A stretch of 54,432 nt of DNA from JAWWPY01 sp964412845 (GTDB lineage: Bacteria; Actinomycetota; Actinomycetes; Streptosporangiales; Streptosporangiaceae). The first letter of the stretch is position 1, and the number at the start of each line of letters is the position of its first letter. Where the stretch lies: positions 1 through 54,432 of the forward strand of contig CAYPQM010000017.1 in NCBI GenBank assembly GCA_964412845.1, read 5' to 3'. The notes under the pieces are model-generated. The model did not search any database. It had not been told where the DNA came from and saw nothing but the letters and a program-made list of their open reading frames with translations. A program made the translations under genes and the position numbers. Below, piece by piece: positions 26,224 to 34,109 of this stretch.

Positions 26224-27687
26224 ATGTTCGGTAACAGAAGCATTCTGATGGAGCGCGCCCGGCCTGACGCGATCCGCGGCTACCCGGGCGCACCCTGGCT
26301 TGCCGTGGGCGTGGTGTGCTTCGGCGCGTTCATGGGCCAGCTTGACGCGAGCATCGTCACCCTGACGTTCCGCCCGATGCAGCTCGAGTTCGGCGCGCCC
26401 CTGGCCGCCGTCCAGTGGGTATCACTCATTTACCTGCTGACGCTGGTCGCGCTGCTGGCCCCGGCAGGCCAGGTCTCCGATGCCCGCGGCCGCAAGCTCA
26501 TCTACAGCTACGGGTTCGCCGCGTTCACGCTTGCCTCGGCAGCGTGTGCGGTCGCCCCCTCGCTTCGCCTCCTGGTGGTCTTCCGGCTGGTGCAGGCGGT
26601 CGGAGCCGCCATGCTGCAGGCCAACAGCGTCGCGCTGGTGGCGACCAGCGTGCCGGAGTCGGCGATGCGGCGGGCACTGGGCATCCAGGCTGCCGCCCAG
26701 GCACTCGGCCTGGCGCTCGGCCCCACCCTCGGCGGGATCCTCACCGCGGACGCGGGCTGGCGCTCCGTGTACTGGATAAACGTGCCGGTCGGGTGCATCG
26801 CGATGATCGCCAGCCGTTACCTGCTGCCCAGGACGAGGCAGTTGCGGCCCGCCGTCGGCTTTGACTGGCCAGGCACGGTATTGCTCGGCATGGCCACCAG
26901 TTGCCTGCTGCTGGCCTTGTCGGCGGCCGGCGGCCTGACCATGCCGGGCTGGGCCGGCCCAGGGCTGGCCGTCGCCGCGGCGGCCGCCGCGGCCGGGTTC
27001 GCGGCCCGCGAACGCCGGGCCAGGCATCCGCTGGTGCCCCGCGCGTTCCTGAGCAGCGGCCGGCTGGCCCTGGGGCTGGCCGGGGCACTGTGCGGCTACC
27101 TGATGCTCTTCGGGCCGCTGGTGCTGATTCCGCAGGTTCTGGCGGCGTCAGGCGGGGAGGTCCGGATAGGGCTGGTGCTGTCCGCGCTGCCGCTCGGCTT
27201 CGGCCTGGCGGCGCTCGGGGCTGATCTCGTGCTGCCTGGCACGCTGGGCAACCGGGCCCGCGGGATCACCGGGGGCTGTATCTCTACTATCTCGCTAGGT
27301 ATGCTTGTCTTTATGCCGGTGCCCGCTACCTGGATGGTCGTCCTGCTCGCCATGGCCGGGATCGGGCTGGGCTGGTTCGTGCCCGCCAACAACACAGTGA
27401 TCATGCGTTCTGCCGGGGCCACCTCGCCCGCGGTCCTTGGCGGGCTGGTCAACATGGCCCGGGGGATCGGCACTACGCTCGGCATCGCCCTGGTCACGGT
27501 AGCCATGCATGCGACCGGCGGCAGCGCGGTGGCCGGACTGGCCGCGATGCCGGGCGCCCGTGTCGCGGCTGTGCTGCTGGCCCTGGCCGGGGTGGCCGCC
27601 ACCCTGACTGTCCTGGCCTGGCCGACTACGAGTGGTCAGGGCGGCGGCGCCCCGATCCGGAAGGAGGCGCCCCGTGCCTTCAGTTGA
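26224..27687 (+). CDS. MFS transporter (DHA2, 14-TMS type)
   Basis: This 487-aa protein has about 14 membrane segments. Motif A is seen as GQVSDARGRKLIY and motif C-like glycines are in LGLALGPTLGGIL, typical of DHA2 drug:proton antiporters. Starts are possible at GTG 26170, ATG 26224 and ATG 26248; ribosome sites are weak for all, so the N terminus is uncertain. The frame around 26214-26235 encodes DEIMFGN, identical to the end of SepH. It overlaps the MarR gene by 14 nt, so the two form an exporter-regulator operon. Confidence 0.88.
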   Translation: MFGNRSILMERARPDAIRGYPGAPWLAVGVVCFGAFMGQLDASIVTLTFRPMQLEFGAPLAAVQWVSLIYLLTLVALLAPAGQVSDARGRKLIYSYGFAAFTLASAACAVAPSLRLLVVFRLVQAVGAAMLQANSVALVATSVPESAMRRALGIQAAAQALGLALGPTLGGILTADAGWRSVYWINVPVGCIAMIASRYLLPRTRQLRPAVGFDWPGTVLLGMATSCLLLALSAAGGLTMPGWAGPGLAVAAAAAAAGFAARERRARHPLVPRAFLSSGRLALGLAGALCGYLMLFGPLVLIPQVLAASGGEVRIGLVLSALPLGFGLAALGADLVLPGTLGNRARGITGGCISTISLGMLVFMPVPATWMVVLLAMAGIGLGWFVPANNTVIMRSAGATSPAVLGGLVNMARGIGTTLGIALVTVAMHATGGSAVAGLAAMPGARVAAVLLALAGVAATLTVLAWPTTSGQGGGAPIRKEAPRAFS

Positions 27688-28222
27688 TCTGGCCGATGTG
27701 GTTGCCCAATTGCGTCGAGCCATGCGCCGCGCCGCCCGGGCGGCTGATCCCGCAGCGGCGCTGTCCGTGGCCCAGCTGGAGATGCTGTCCTGCCTGGCGG
27801 AGAACCCTGGTGCCCGTCCGGGGCAACTGGCCAGGCTGCTCCGGCTCGCCCCGAGCTCGGTGGCCACGCTGACCCAGGGCCTGCGCCGGGTGGACCTGGT
27901 CACCCGGACCGGCGGGGAACTCGACCGGCGCACCGCATGCCTGCGGCTCACGCCCGCCGGCGAGGCCGCGGTCATCCGCTGGAGGGTGCTCAACGAGGAG
28001 CTGCTGCGGACCGCGTTCGCTGCTCTTCCCGAGGGCAGCCGGGGCATCATCCAGTCAGCGCTAGCCGCGCTGAGCGAACTGGCGGGCGCCGTCAACGCGC
28101 TCGCCGATGAGCAGCAGGCCGGGCAGCATGAGCCCGGTCAGGCCTCGCTGGCCCCGGTCGGCAGGTCGGCGCCGCCGACCGTGGCCACGCCTGGTGCCGC
28201 CGCGCCGGCCCTGTCCGCCTGA
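27674..28222 (+). CDS. MarR-family transcriptional regulator
   Basis: This 182-aa protein starts at a GTG with GGAAGGAGG upstream, inside the end of the MFS gene. It has the MarR winged helix: LEMLSCLAENPGARPGQLARLLRLAPSSV (residues about 36-64), then the wing TRTGGELDRRTACLRLTPAG. It probably represses the MFS operon in response to a small aromatic or drug-like ligand. Its 3' end overlaps the convergent MMPL gene by 85 bp, so its tail after residue about 150 is low-complexity. Confidence 0.92.
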   Translation: MPSVDLADVVAQLRRAMRRAARAADPAAALSVAQLEMLSCLAENPGARPGQLARLLRLAPSSVATLTQGLRRVDLVTRTGGELDRRTACLRLTPAGEAAVIRWRVLNEELLRTAFAALPEGSRGIIQSALAALSELAGAVNALADEQQAGQHEPGQASLAPVGRSAPPTVATPGAAAPALSA

Positions 28223-30657
28223 CTTGGGCCAGCCTGACCTGGGCCAGCCTGACCTGGGCCGCCTGTCCCGGCCCGGCGGCCCATCCGGGATGGCCACCAA
28301 TTCCACCGGCCGAGCAGGACCACGGTGGACGGCACGAGCAGGGTGCGCACCAGGAAGGTATCCATCAGGATGCCAAACGCGAGGCCCAGCCCGATGTCGC
28401 GGACCTGGCTGCCGCCTGAGCCGCTGCCGGCCACCACCGTCAGCACCAGGAAGCTGCCCGCGAGAACCAGGCCGGCCGATGTGATCGTGGTCCCGGTCAT
28501 GCTCAAGGCCCGGGTGACCGCATCGCGCAGCGGGAGTTTCTGGGCCTCCTCCCGGATCCGCGTCATCATCAGGATGTTGTAGTCCTCGCCGAGGGCGAGC
28601 AGGAAGATGAACATCAGGAACGGCATGAAGAACACCAGCCCGCCGCTCCCGCCAAGCTTGATGAACACCAGGACCGAGAGGCCGAGCGCGGCGAGGTAGG
28701 AAATTCCCACCGAGGCGATCAGGTAGAGCGGGGCCACCAGGCTGCGCAGCACCACCGCGAGCAGGATGCCGATCACCAGGATCGCGATCGGGATCACATG
28801 CTTCAGATCGCTGTTGGAGATGCTGCTGATGTCATAGATGGCAGGCGCCTCGCCGCCGACAGCTGAATCAGTCGCGCCGATCGACCGGCCGACGGCGGTG
28901 GTCTCGGCGCGCACCGCTGGCACCACGTGCATCGCGGCGGTGGTGCCCGGGTCACCGGCCTTCAGGCCGGCCGCGTACAGCACGATCCGGCCGTCGGGGC
29001 TGACAAAGTTCACGGTTGCGCGGTAGGCCTGGTATTGCGCCGCGGGCACCCGGATGCCTGGTGGCTCGACCGCCGGCAGGGCCTTGGCCGGGCCGAGCTG
29101 GTTGTGCAGCGCGGTGTACGCAGCAGGTGACAGCGCGGGGCCAGTGGGATTAAGCGGCCCGGTCACCTGCGTGAGGAGCTTGCTGGCCTGGAGCTTGGCC
29201 GTCGCCCCGGCCAGCGGCCCCGGATTCTGCCACACCGGCGTGCTGAACTTGAATATCAGCGTGGTCGGGTTCGCCGCCGACTGGGGAAAGTACTTGTCGA
29301 GCAGAGTCTGCCCGGCCGCGGAGTCGCTTCCGGACGGGGGAGCCGTGGTACCGCCAAAGCCGGCGGCGGTGTAGCCGAAGACGGCCAGCGACAGGCCGCC
29401 GAAGAGGGCAATTCCGGCGAGCAGCGTTGGCGCTGGGTGCTGCACGATGCGCCCGGCCACCTGGCCCCAGACCCCGGCCTTGCCGGTTCCCTGGATGTTC
29501 CACGGCAGTAGCTTCGGCCTGCGGAAGACTGCGCGGAACAGGGAGCGCTTCATGGCCAGCAGTGAGAGGCGGATAGACAGCAGGGCGGGCAGCAGGGTCA
29601 GTCCGGCGATCAGGATGACGCCAATGGCGATGGCGAACGGGATGCCGAGGTCGGAGTAGAACGAGAAGGTGGCGAGCAGCAGCGTCAGCACCGCCGCGAT
29701 CACCGTGGCGGCCGAGAAGGTGATCGACTCTCCGACCCGGGTAACCGACCTGACGACAGCGTCCCTGGCTGGCTGCCTGGGGTGAACCAGGTCGCCAAAC
29801 AGGCTGCCCATGAGCCCGCCGGACCCTGGATAGTGGTCCCCATGCTCGCCGTGCGGCTCGGCGCGCAGTTCCTCGCGGACCCGGAACACCAGGAAGAGCC
29901 CATAGTCCGTGCCGGCCCCCAGCACAAGCACGATCAGCAGGAACTCGGCGATGGGAGACACCTGGAGGCCGTGTTTCGCTGCCTCCGCAACCAGGGGGCC
30001 GGATATGAGGACCGAGAAAAGCGCGGGCGCCACGGTGGTCAGCGCAAGCGTGAGCGACCGGAAGATCAGCACTAGCAGGACCACGATGAACGCCAGCGAC
30101 AGGAATTGCAGCTTGCTGCCCGTGTTACCGGACGCCTTCTGCTGGTCAACCTGTGCGGCGACGTCACCCGCCAGGTGTGCCTTCAGCCCGGCAGGCAGCC
30201 CGGCCTGCGCAATTTTCGCGCGCAGGCCGTTGACCAGGTCGGTCGCGTAGTTCTGGTTGCCGCCGCCCTGCGAGGCCAGCACCACGTACTGCTCGGCCTG
30301 CCCGTCGCTGGAGCGTCCCGCGTCCAGGACCTTGCTGACTCCGGTCACCGATCCGAGCTGCCTCTGCAGCGCGGTCAGCGCTGTTACGTCGGCCGGGGTC
30401 AGCGATGCTCCGGAGCGGGCGGCCAGCACGGTAATCGGCACCAGGCTGGACGTCCCGAACGGGGTCGCGAGCTCGGCCGCATGCGAGCTCGGCGCGCTGG
30501 CGGGCAGGAACTTGGTGTTGTTGTTCTGGGTCACGCTGGACAGCGCAGGGAGCAGCGAGGAAGCGGCGATCGCGGCAACCACCCAGGCCGCCAGCACCAG
30601 CCAGCGGAACCGCACTGCGAAGGACCCGATCGCCCGGAAGACGGCGTCAATATGCAC
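28138..30657 (-). CDS. MMPL-family RND transporter
   Basis: This 839-aa protein has the twin MMPL architecture. TM1 (FRWLVLAAWVVAAIAASSLL) is followed by a large extracytoplasmic domain, six TM segments, a second loop domain and a final six-TM bundle with GEDYNILMMTRIREE. These RND transporters export lipids or hydrophobic metabolites. The GTG at 30657 puts TM1 at residue about 15, as in relatives; the frame extends to 30759. The extreme C terminus is a GQAGP-repeat tail overlapping the MarR gene. Confidence 0.92.
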   Translation of the reverse strand: MHIDAVFRAIGSFAVRFRWLVLAAWVVAAIAASSLLPALSSVTQNNNTKFLPASAPSSHAAELATPFGTSSLVPITVLAARSGASLTPADVTALTALQRQLGSVTGVSKVLDAGRSSDGQAEQYVVLASQGGGNQNYATDLVNGLRAKIAQAGLPAGLKAHLAGDVAAQVDQQKASGNTGSKLQFLSLAFIVVLLVLIFRSLTLALTTVAPALFSVLISGPLVAEAAKHGLQVSPIAEFLLIVLVLGAGTDYGLFLVFRVREELRAEPHGEHGDHYPGSGGLMGSLFGDLVHPRQPARDAVVRSVTRVGESITFSAATVIAAVLTLLLATFSFYSDLGIPFAIAIGVILIAGLTLLPALLSIRLSLLAMKRSLFRAVFRRPKLLPWNIQGTGKAGVWGQVAGRIVQHPAPTLLAGIALFGGLSLAVFGYTAAGFGGTTAPPSGSDSAAGQTLLDKYFPQSAANPTTLIFKFSTPVWQNPGPLAGATAKLQASKLLTQVTGPLNPTGPALSPAAYTALHNQLGPAKALPAVEPPGIRVPAAQYQAYRATVNFVSPDGRIVLYAAGLKAGDPGTTAAMHVVPAVRAETTAVGRSIGATDSAVGGEAPAIYDISSISNSDLKHVIPIAILVIGILLAVVLRSLVAPLYLIASVGISYLAALGLSVLVFIKLGGSGGLVFFMPFLMFIFLLALGEDYNILMMTRIREEAQKLPLRDAVTRALSMTGTTITSAGLVLAGSFLVLTVVAGSGSGGSQVRDIGLGLAFGILMDTFLVRTLLVPSTVVLLGRWNWWPSRMGRRAGTGGPGQAGPGQAGPSQADRAGAAAPGVATVGGADLPTGASEA
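28226..28255. repeat. 15-bp tandem repeat in the MMPL tail
   Basis: GGGCCAGCCTGACCT occurs twice at 28226-28240 and 28241-28255, with partial flanking copies. Read on the minus strand it encodes a GQAGP peptide repeat at the MMPL C terminus, just beyond the MarR stop codon. Confidence 0.85.
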
Positions 30658-30793
30658 GCGGGCAACCCTACTTGAGGCACGCTGAGGCACCGCTGAGAGG
30701 GCGGGGCCGGGCACCGCCGCCCAGGCGGCCCGGAGCGCTCCGCGGGGCACTATCATCACGGTCGATGGCCACCCAGCAGAGCACCACCGAGGA

Positions 30794-31921
30794 ATGACCC
30801 CGCCCCGCCGCGCCGACGGTCCTTCTGCTCCCGGGCACGCTCCGTGGCACGGACCGCGGATCAGCGTCGTGCTCCCGGTCTCCGGCGTCGAGGACTACCT
30901 CAGCGCGTGCCTGGACTCTGTCCTCGGCCAGCCGACGGCCGACATTCCGGCTGGCATCGAGGTCATCGCGGTAGACGACGCCTCGCCGGACCGCTGCGGG
31001 GAGATCCTGGACGCCCGGGCCGGCCAGGACCCGCGGCTGCGGGTGATCCACCTGGCGGACAGCGCCGGGCCCGGGCCAGCCCGGAATCTGGGCCTGGCGC
31101 AAGCCACGGGGGAGTACGTCTGGTTCGTCGACCCCGACGACCTGCTCACCGCCGGCTCGCTGGCCGCGGTCAGCCAGGCGCTCGCCGGGACCAGCGCTGA
31201 CGTGCTGCTCATTGATTACCGGAGTCTGCACGCGGCAGGCCGGACGGAGCCGAGCGCGGGGGGCAGCCTGCGGGGAAATGAGGGGGTAGTCACGCTCGCG
31301 CAGCGGCCGGCCCTGATCAACCGGACCATGACGTCGTGGAGCAAGGTGATCCGCCGGGATTTCCTGCGTGATATCGGGGTGCCCTTCCCGCCGGGAATTC
31401 ACGAGGACGTGCCGGTGAGCTGCGGCGTCCTGCTGAGTGCGCACCGCATCGCGACGGCGGACCAGGTCTGCTACCTCTACCGCCGCCGCAGGCGCTCGTT
31501 CCTGGCGACGAAGAGCATGGGCCACTTCGCCATCTTCTCCTCCTACGCTCAGGTTTTCGCCGCCATGGATGCCGACGGCCGGCCGCCGGTCACCGCGGGT
31601 GTCCGCGAGGCCGTGTTCCTCCGGGCCATGGAGCACTACAGCACGGTTCTGTCCAGCGGGCTGGTCCCCAGGCAGGCTCGCCGCGACTTCTTTCACCGGA
31701 TGGCGGCCGACTTCCGGCGCTACCGGCCCGCCGGATACTCGGCCCCGCCTGGTGCCCGCGGCATGAAATTTCGACTTGTCGAGCGGGACGCCTGGTGGCG
31801 GTACGCCATCCTTGAGCCGCTGAACAAGGCCCGGGTCGCGGGCCGCCGCGGCCTGCGGACCCACCGGGCGAACCCGCCGGAAACCCTCCCGGCCGCGGCG
31901 CTTTCCCGGGATCCGGGATGA
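30794..31921 (+). CDS. Glycosyltransferase family 2
   Basis: This 375-aa protein has a GT-A fold. It shows ISVVLPVSGVEDYLSACLDSVL, the donor-binding IEVIAVDDASPD, ARNLGLAQATGEYVWFVDPDD containing the DxD-type metal site, and a C-terminal helical region (residues about 240-375) seen in teichoic-acid or cell-wall polymer transferases. The ATG follows GAGGA closely, so initiation may be weak. It is divergent from the MMPL gene, giving a possible envelope-glycolipid pairing; this is inference. Confidence 0.88.
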   Translation: MTPPRRADGPSAPGHAPWHGPRISVVLPVSGVEDYLSACLDSVLGQPTADIPAGIEVIAVDDASPDRCGEILDARAGQDPRLRVIHLADSAGPGPARNLGLAQATGEYVWFVDPDDLLTAGSLAAVSQALAGTSADVLLIDYRSLHAAGRTEPSAGGSLRGNEGVVTLAQRPALINRTMTSWSKVIRRDFLRDIGVPFPPGIHEDVPVSCGVLLSAHRIATADQVCYLYRRRRRSFLATKSMGHFAIFSSYAQVFAAMDADGRPPVTAGVREAVFLRAMEHYSTVLSSGLVPRQARRDFFHRMAADFRRYRPAGYSAPPGARGMKFRLVERDAWWRYAILEPLNKARVAGRRGLRTHRANPPETLPAAALSRDPG

Positions 31922-32046
31922 GCCCGCTGGTCAGCGAGCGGGCGCGGGCGGCCTGCGGCCATCTGCGGGCCGTACCACATCGCGGTCCAGTAGAGTCGCT
32001 GCGCCACGAACTCCGGTATGAGTAGCTGTGGAGGGCAGGTGAACAT

Positions 32047-32571
32047 ATGCGGCATTGGATAGGTGCCGGCCTGGCCATCGTTACCGCCGCCGCGGTCTTC
32101 CTGGGCGGCGGCTGGGGAGTGACGCGGATGTCGGCCCTGCCCGCCGAGGGCCTGGGCGTGACCAGCCCCCGCGGCCTGAGCGCGCTTGGTGCCATGGCGG
32201 GCGTCGGCCTGCTCGTTGGCATCCTGATTGCCGCACCGAAGATCTCTCCCCTGGCATCGGGGCTACCTGGGGTCGTGCTCCTGGGCTGGACCGCGCTGCT
32301 GAGCCTGAGCGAGACCATGGCCGTCCGGCTGATCCCGCTGAAGCACGATCCCGCCGGGGCTGGCTTTCGCGTCATGCTGGTCAGCGGCATCCTGGCGCTG
32401 CTCGGCTTCGCCATGATCATCCCGCTGTTCGTGCCCTCGCGCTGGTGGCATGACATCAGGGATGACGAGGATGACCGGAAGGAGGCGGACGGGGACGAGG
32501 ACGAGGACGGGGGCAAGCGTCAGCGCCGCCCCCGCCGCCCGCCCCCGCCACCCGGCCTGCTGTCGCCCTAG
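32047..32571 (+). CDS. Hypothetical small membrane protein
   Basis: This 174-aa protein has four hydrophobic segments (about residues 5-25, 46-62, 68-92 and 105-130). A cytosolic tail follows that is first acidic (DDEDDRKEADGDEDEDGG region) and then basic and proline-rich (RQRRPRRPPPPPG). No family is recognised. TGGAGGGCAGG gives a strong ribosome site before the ATG at 32047. It stands between the GT2 gene and the convergent aceA gene. Confidence 0.75.
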   Translation: MRHWIGAGLAIVTAAAVFLGGGWGVTRMSALPAEGLGVTSPRGLSALGAMAGVGLLVGILIAAPKISPLASGLPGVVLLGWTALLSLSETMAVRLIPLKHDPAGAGFRVMLVSGILALLGFAMIIPLFVPSRWWHDIRDDEDDRKEADGDEDEDGGKRQRRPRRPPPPPGLLSP

Positions 32572-32608
32572 CTGGCGGCCCCGGCCCGGTGCCGGGCCGG
32601 CTGGTGCC

Positions 32609-33991
32609 CTAGTGCGCGGCCGAGAACTGCTCGCTCTCGGTGGAGCCGCTCAGCGCCACGGTGGAGGCGTCCGGCGAGATGGCCGACGTGATCAGGTCGA
32701 AGTACCCGGTGCCGACCTCGCGCTGGTGGCGGGTGGCCGTGTAGCCGTGCGCCTCCGCGGCGAACTCGGCGTCCTGCAGCCGCACGTAGGCCGGCATGCC
32801 CTCCGCCGCGTACCCCCGGGCCAGGTCGAACATCGAGTAGTTCAGGGCGTGGAAACCGGCCAGGGTGATGAACTGGAACCGGTAGCCCATCTCGCCCAGT
32901 TCGCGCTGGAATTTCTCGATCGTGCCGTCGTCAAGGTGCTTGCGCCAGTTGAAGGACGGCGAGCAGTTGTAGGCCAGCATCTGGTCCGGGTACTGCGCGT
33001 GGATGGCGTCCGCGAACTCCCGGGCCACGTCCAGATCCGGGGTGGAGGTCTCCATCCAGAGCAGGTCCGAATACGGCGCGTAGGCGAGGCCGCGGGCGAT
33101 GCAGGCCGCGATCCCGTTGCGGACCCGGTAGAAGCCCTCAGCCGTCCGCTCGCCGGTGATGAAGGGCCGGTCGCGCTCGTCTACGTCGCTGGTGATCAGC
33201 GTGGCGGCGTGCGCGTCCGTGCGGGCCACGACGAGTGTCGGCACGCCGCAGACATCGGCCGCGAGGCGGGCCGCGTTCAGCGTTTTGATGTGCTGGCCGG
33301 TCGGGATGAGCACCTTCCCGCCGAGGTGGCCGCACTTCTTCTCGGACGCTAGCTGGTCCTCCCAGTGCACGCCCGCCGCCCCGGCCGCGATCATGGCTTT
33401 CATCAGCTCATACGCGTTGAGCACGCCACCGAAGCCGGCCTCGGCGTCGGCGACGATCGGGGCCAGCCAGTGCGGCGAGCCCGCGTCGTCCCCGTCCGAT
33501 TCCGACCAGGTGATCTGGTCCGCGCGGAGCAGGGCGTTGTTGATCCGGCGGACCACCTGCGGCACCGAGTTGGCCGGGTACAGGCTCTGGTCCGGGTAGG
33601 TCTCGGCGGCCAGGTTGGCGTCGGCGGCCACCTGCCAGCCGGACAGGTAGATGGCCTGCAGCCCGGCCCTGACCTGCTGGACCGCCTGGTTGCCGGTGAG
33701 CGCGCCGAGCGAGGAGACGAAGTCCTGCTGGTGCAGCAGGGCCCAGAGGCGTTCCGCGCCCAGCCGGGCCAGCGTGTGCTCTTCCCGCACGCTGCCGCGC
33801 AGCCGCAGTACGTCCTCGGCGGTATATGTCCGGTCGATAGCCCGCCAGCGCGGGTCGCTCGCCCATTCCCGCCGCAAGCCTGCGGCCTGCTCCTGCACCG
33901 GGCTGGCGGCGCTGAGCCCGTTGCTGCTGGCGGTGTGCCCGTTGCTGGTGGTCGCTGATTGCTGTGTGCCCTCGAGGCGCTGATCGCTCAT
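32609..33991 (-). CDS. aceA: Isocitrate lyase
   Basis: This 460-aa enzyme cleaves isocitrate to glyoxylate and succinate, the first step of the glyoxylate bypass. The catalytic EKKCGHLGGKVL motif is at about residue 215-226, with QHIKTLNAARLA downstream and the active-site TSTPDLDVAREF segment later. The N terminus (residues 1-40) is Gln/Ser/Ala-rich and disordered. The ATG at 33991 has GGAGGACC upstream and is preferred to that at 34009. It is divergent from ramB, an arrangement also known in mycobacteria and related genera. No malate synthase is in the window. Confidence 0.96.
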   Translation of the reverse strand: MSDQRLEGTQQSATTSNGHTASSNGLSAASPVQEQAAGLRREWASDPRWRAIDRTYTAEDVLRLRGSVREEHTLARLGAERLWALLHQQDFVSSLGALTGNQAVQQVRAGLQAIYLSGWQVAADANLAAETYPDQSLYPANSVPQVVRRINNALLRADQITWSESDGDDAGSPHWLAPIVADAEAGFGGVLNAYELMKAMIAAGAAGVHWEDQLASEKKCGHLGGKVLIPTGQHIKTLNAARLAADVCGVPTLVVARTDAHAATLITSDVDERDRPFITGERTAEGFYRVRNGIAACIARGLAYAPYSDLLWMETSTPDLDVAREFADAIHAQYPDQMLAYNCSPSFNWRKHLDDGTIEKFQRELGEMGYRFQFITLAGFHALNYSMFDLARGYAAEGMPAYVRLQDAEFAAEAHGYTATRHQREVGTGYFDLITSAISPDASTVALSGSTESEQFSAAH

Positions 33992-34075
33992 GGGTCCTCC
34001 CGACGTCATGTCGTCCCCTGGGTTGGTACTCCCAGGGTGCGCAGGCGGTGCGGGCGATACCAGTGCCTAACGTCC

Positions 34076-34109
34076 TCAATAATTGACAATTTTCTCGTAT
34101 AATCAATTT
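34076..34109. promoter_or_regulatory. AT-rich leaderless promoter and overlapping palindromes upstream of ramB
   Basis: An AT-rich island breaks the GC-rich sequence between aceA and ramB. It has two overlapping perfect 5-1-5 palindromes, TCAAT-A-ATTGA (34076-34086) and AATTG-A-CAATT (34081-34091). A consensus TATAAT lies at 34098-34103. Transcription would start 6-7 nt later, at the A of the ramB ATG (34110), implying a leaderless mRNA. The palindromes would then cover the -35 region and suit autorepression or aceA control. Confidence 0.72.

Noticed and set aside
34083..34088. TTGACA as the -35 element for the ramB TATAAT
   Set aside because: Only 9 bp separate it from TATAAT, too short for a sigma-70 promoter; it is better read as part of the palindromes.
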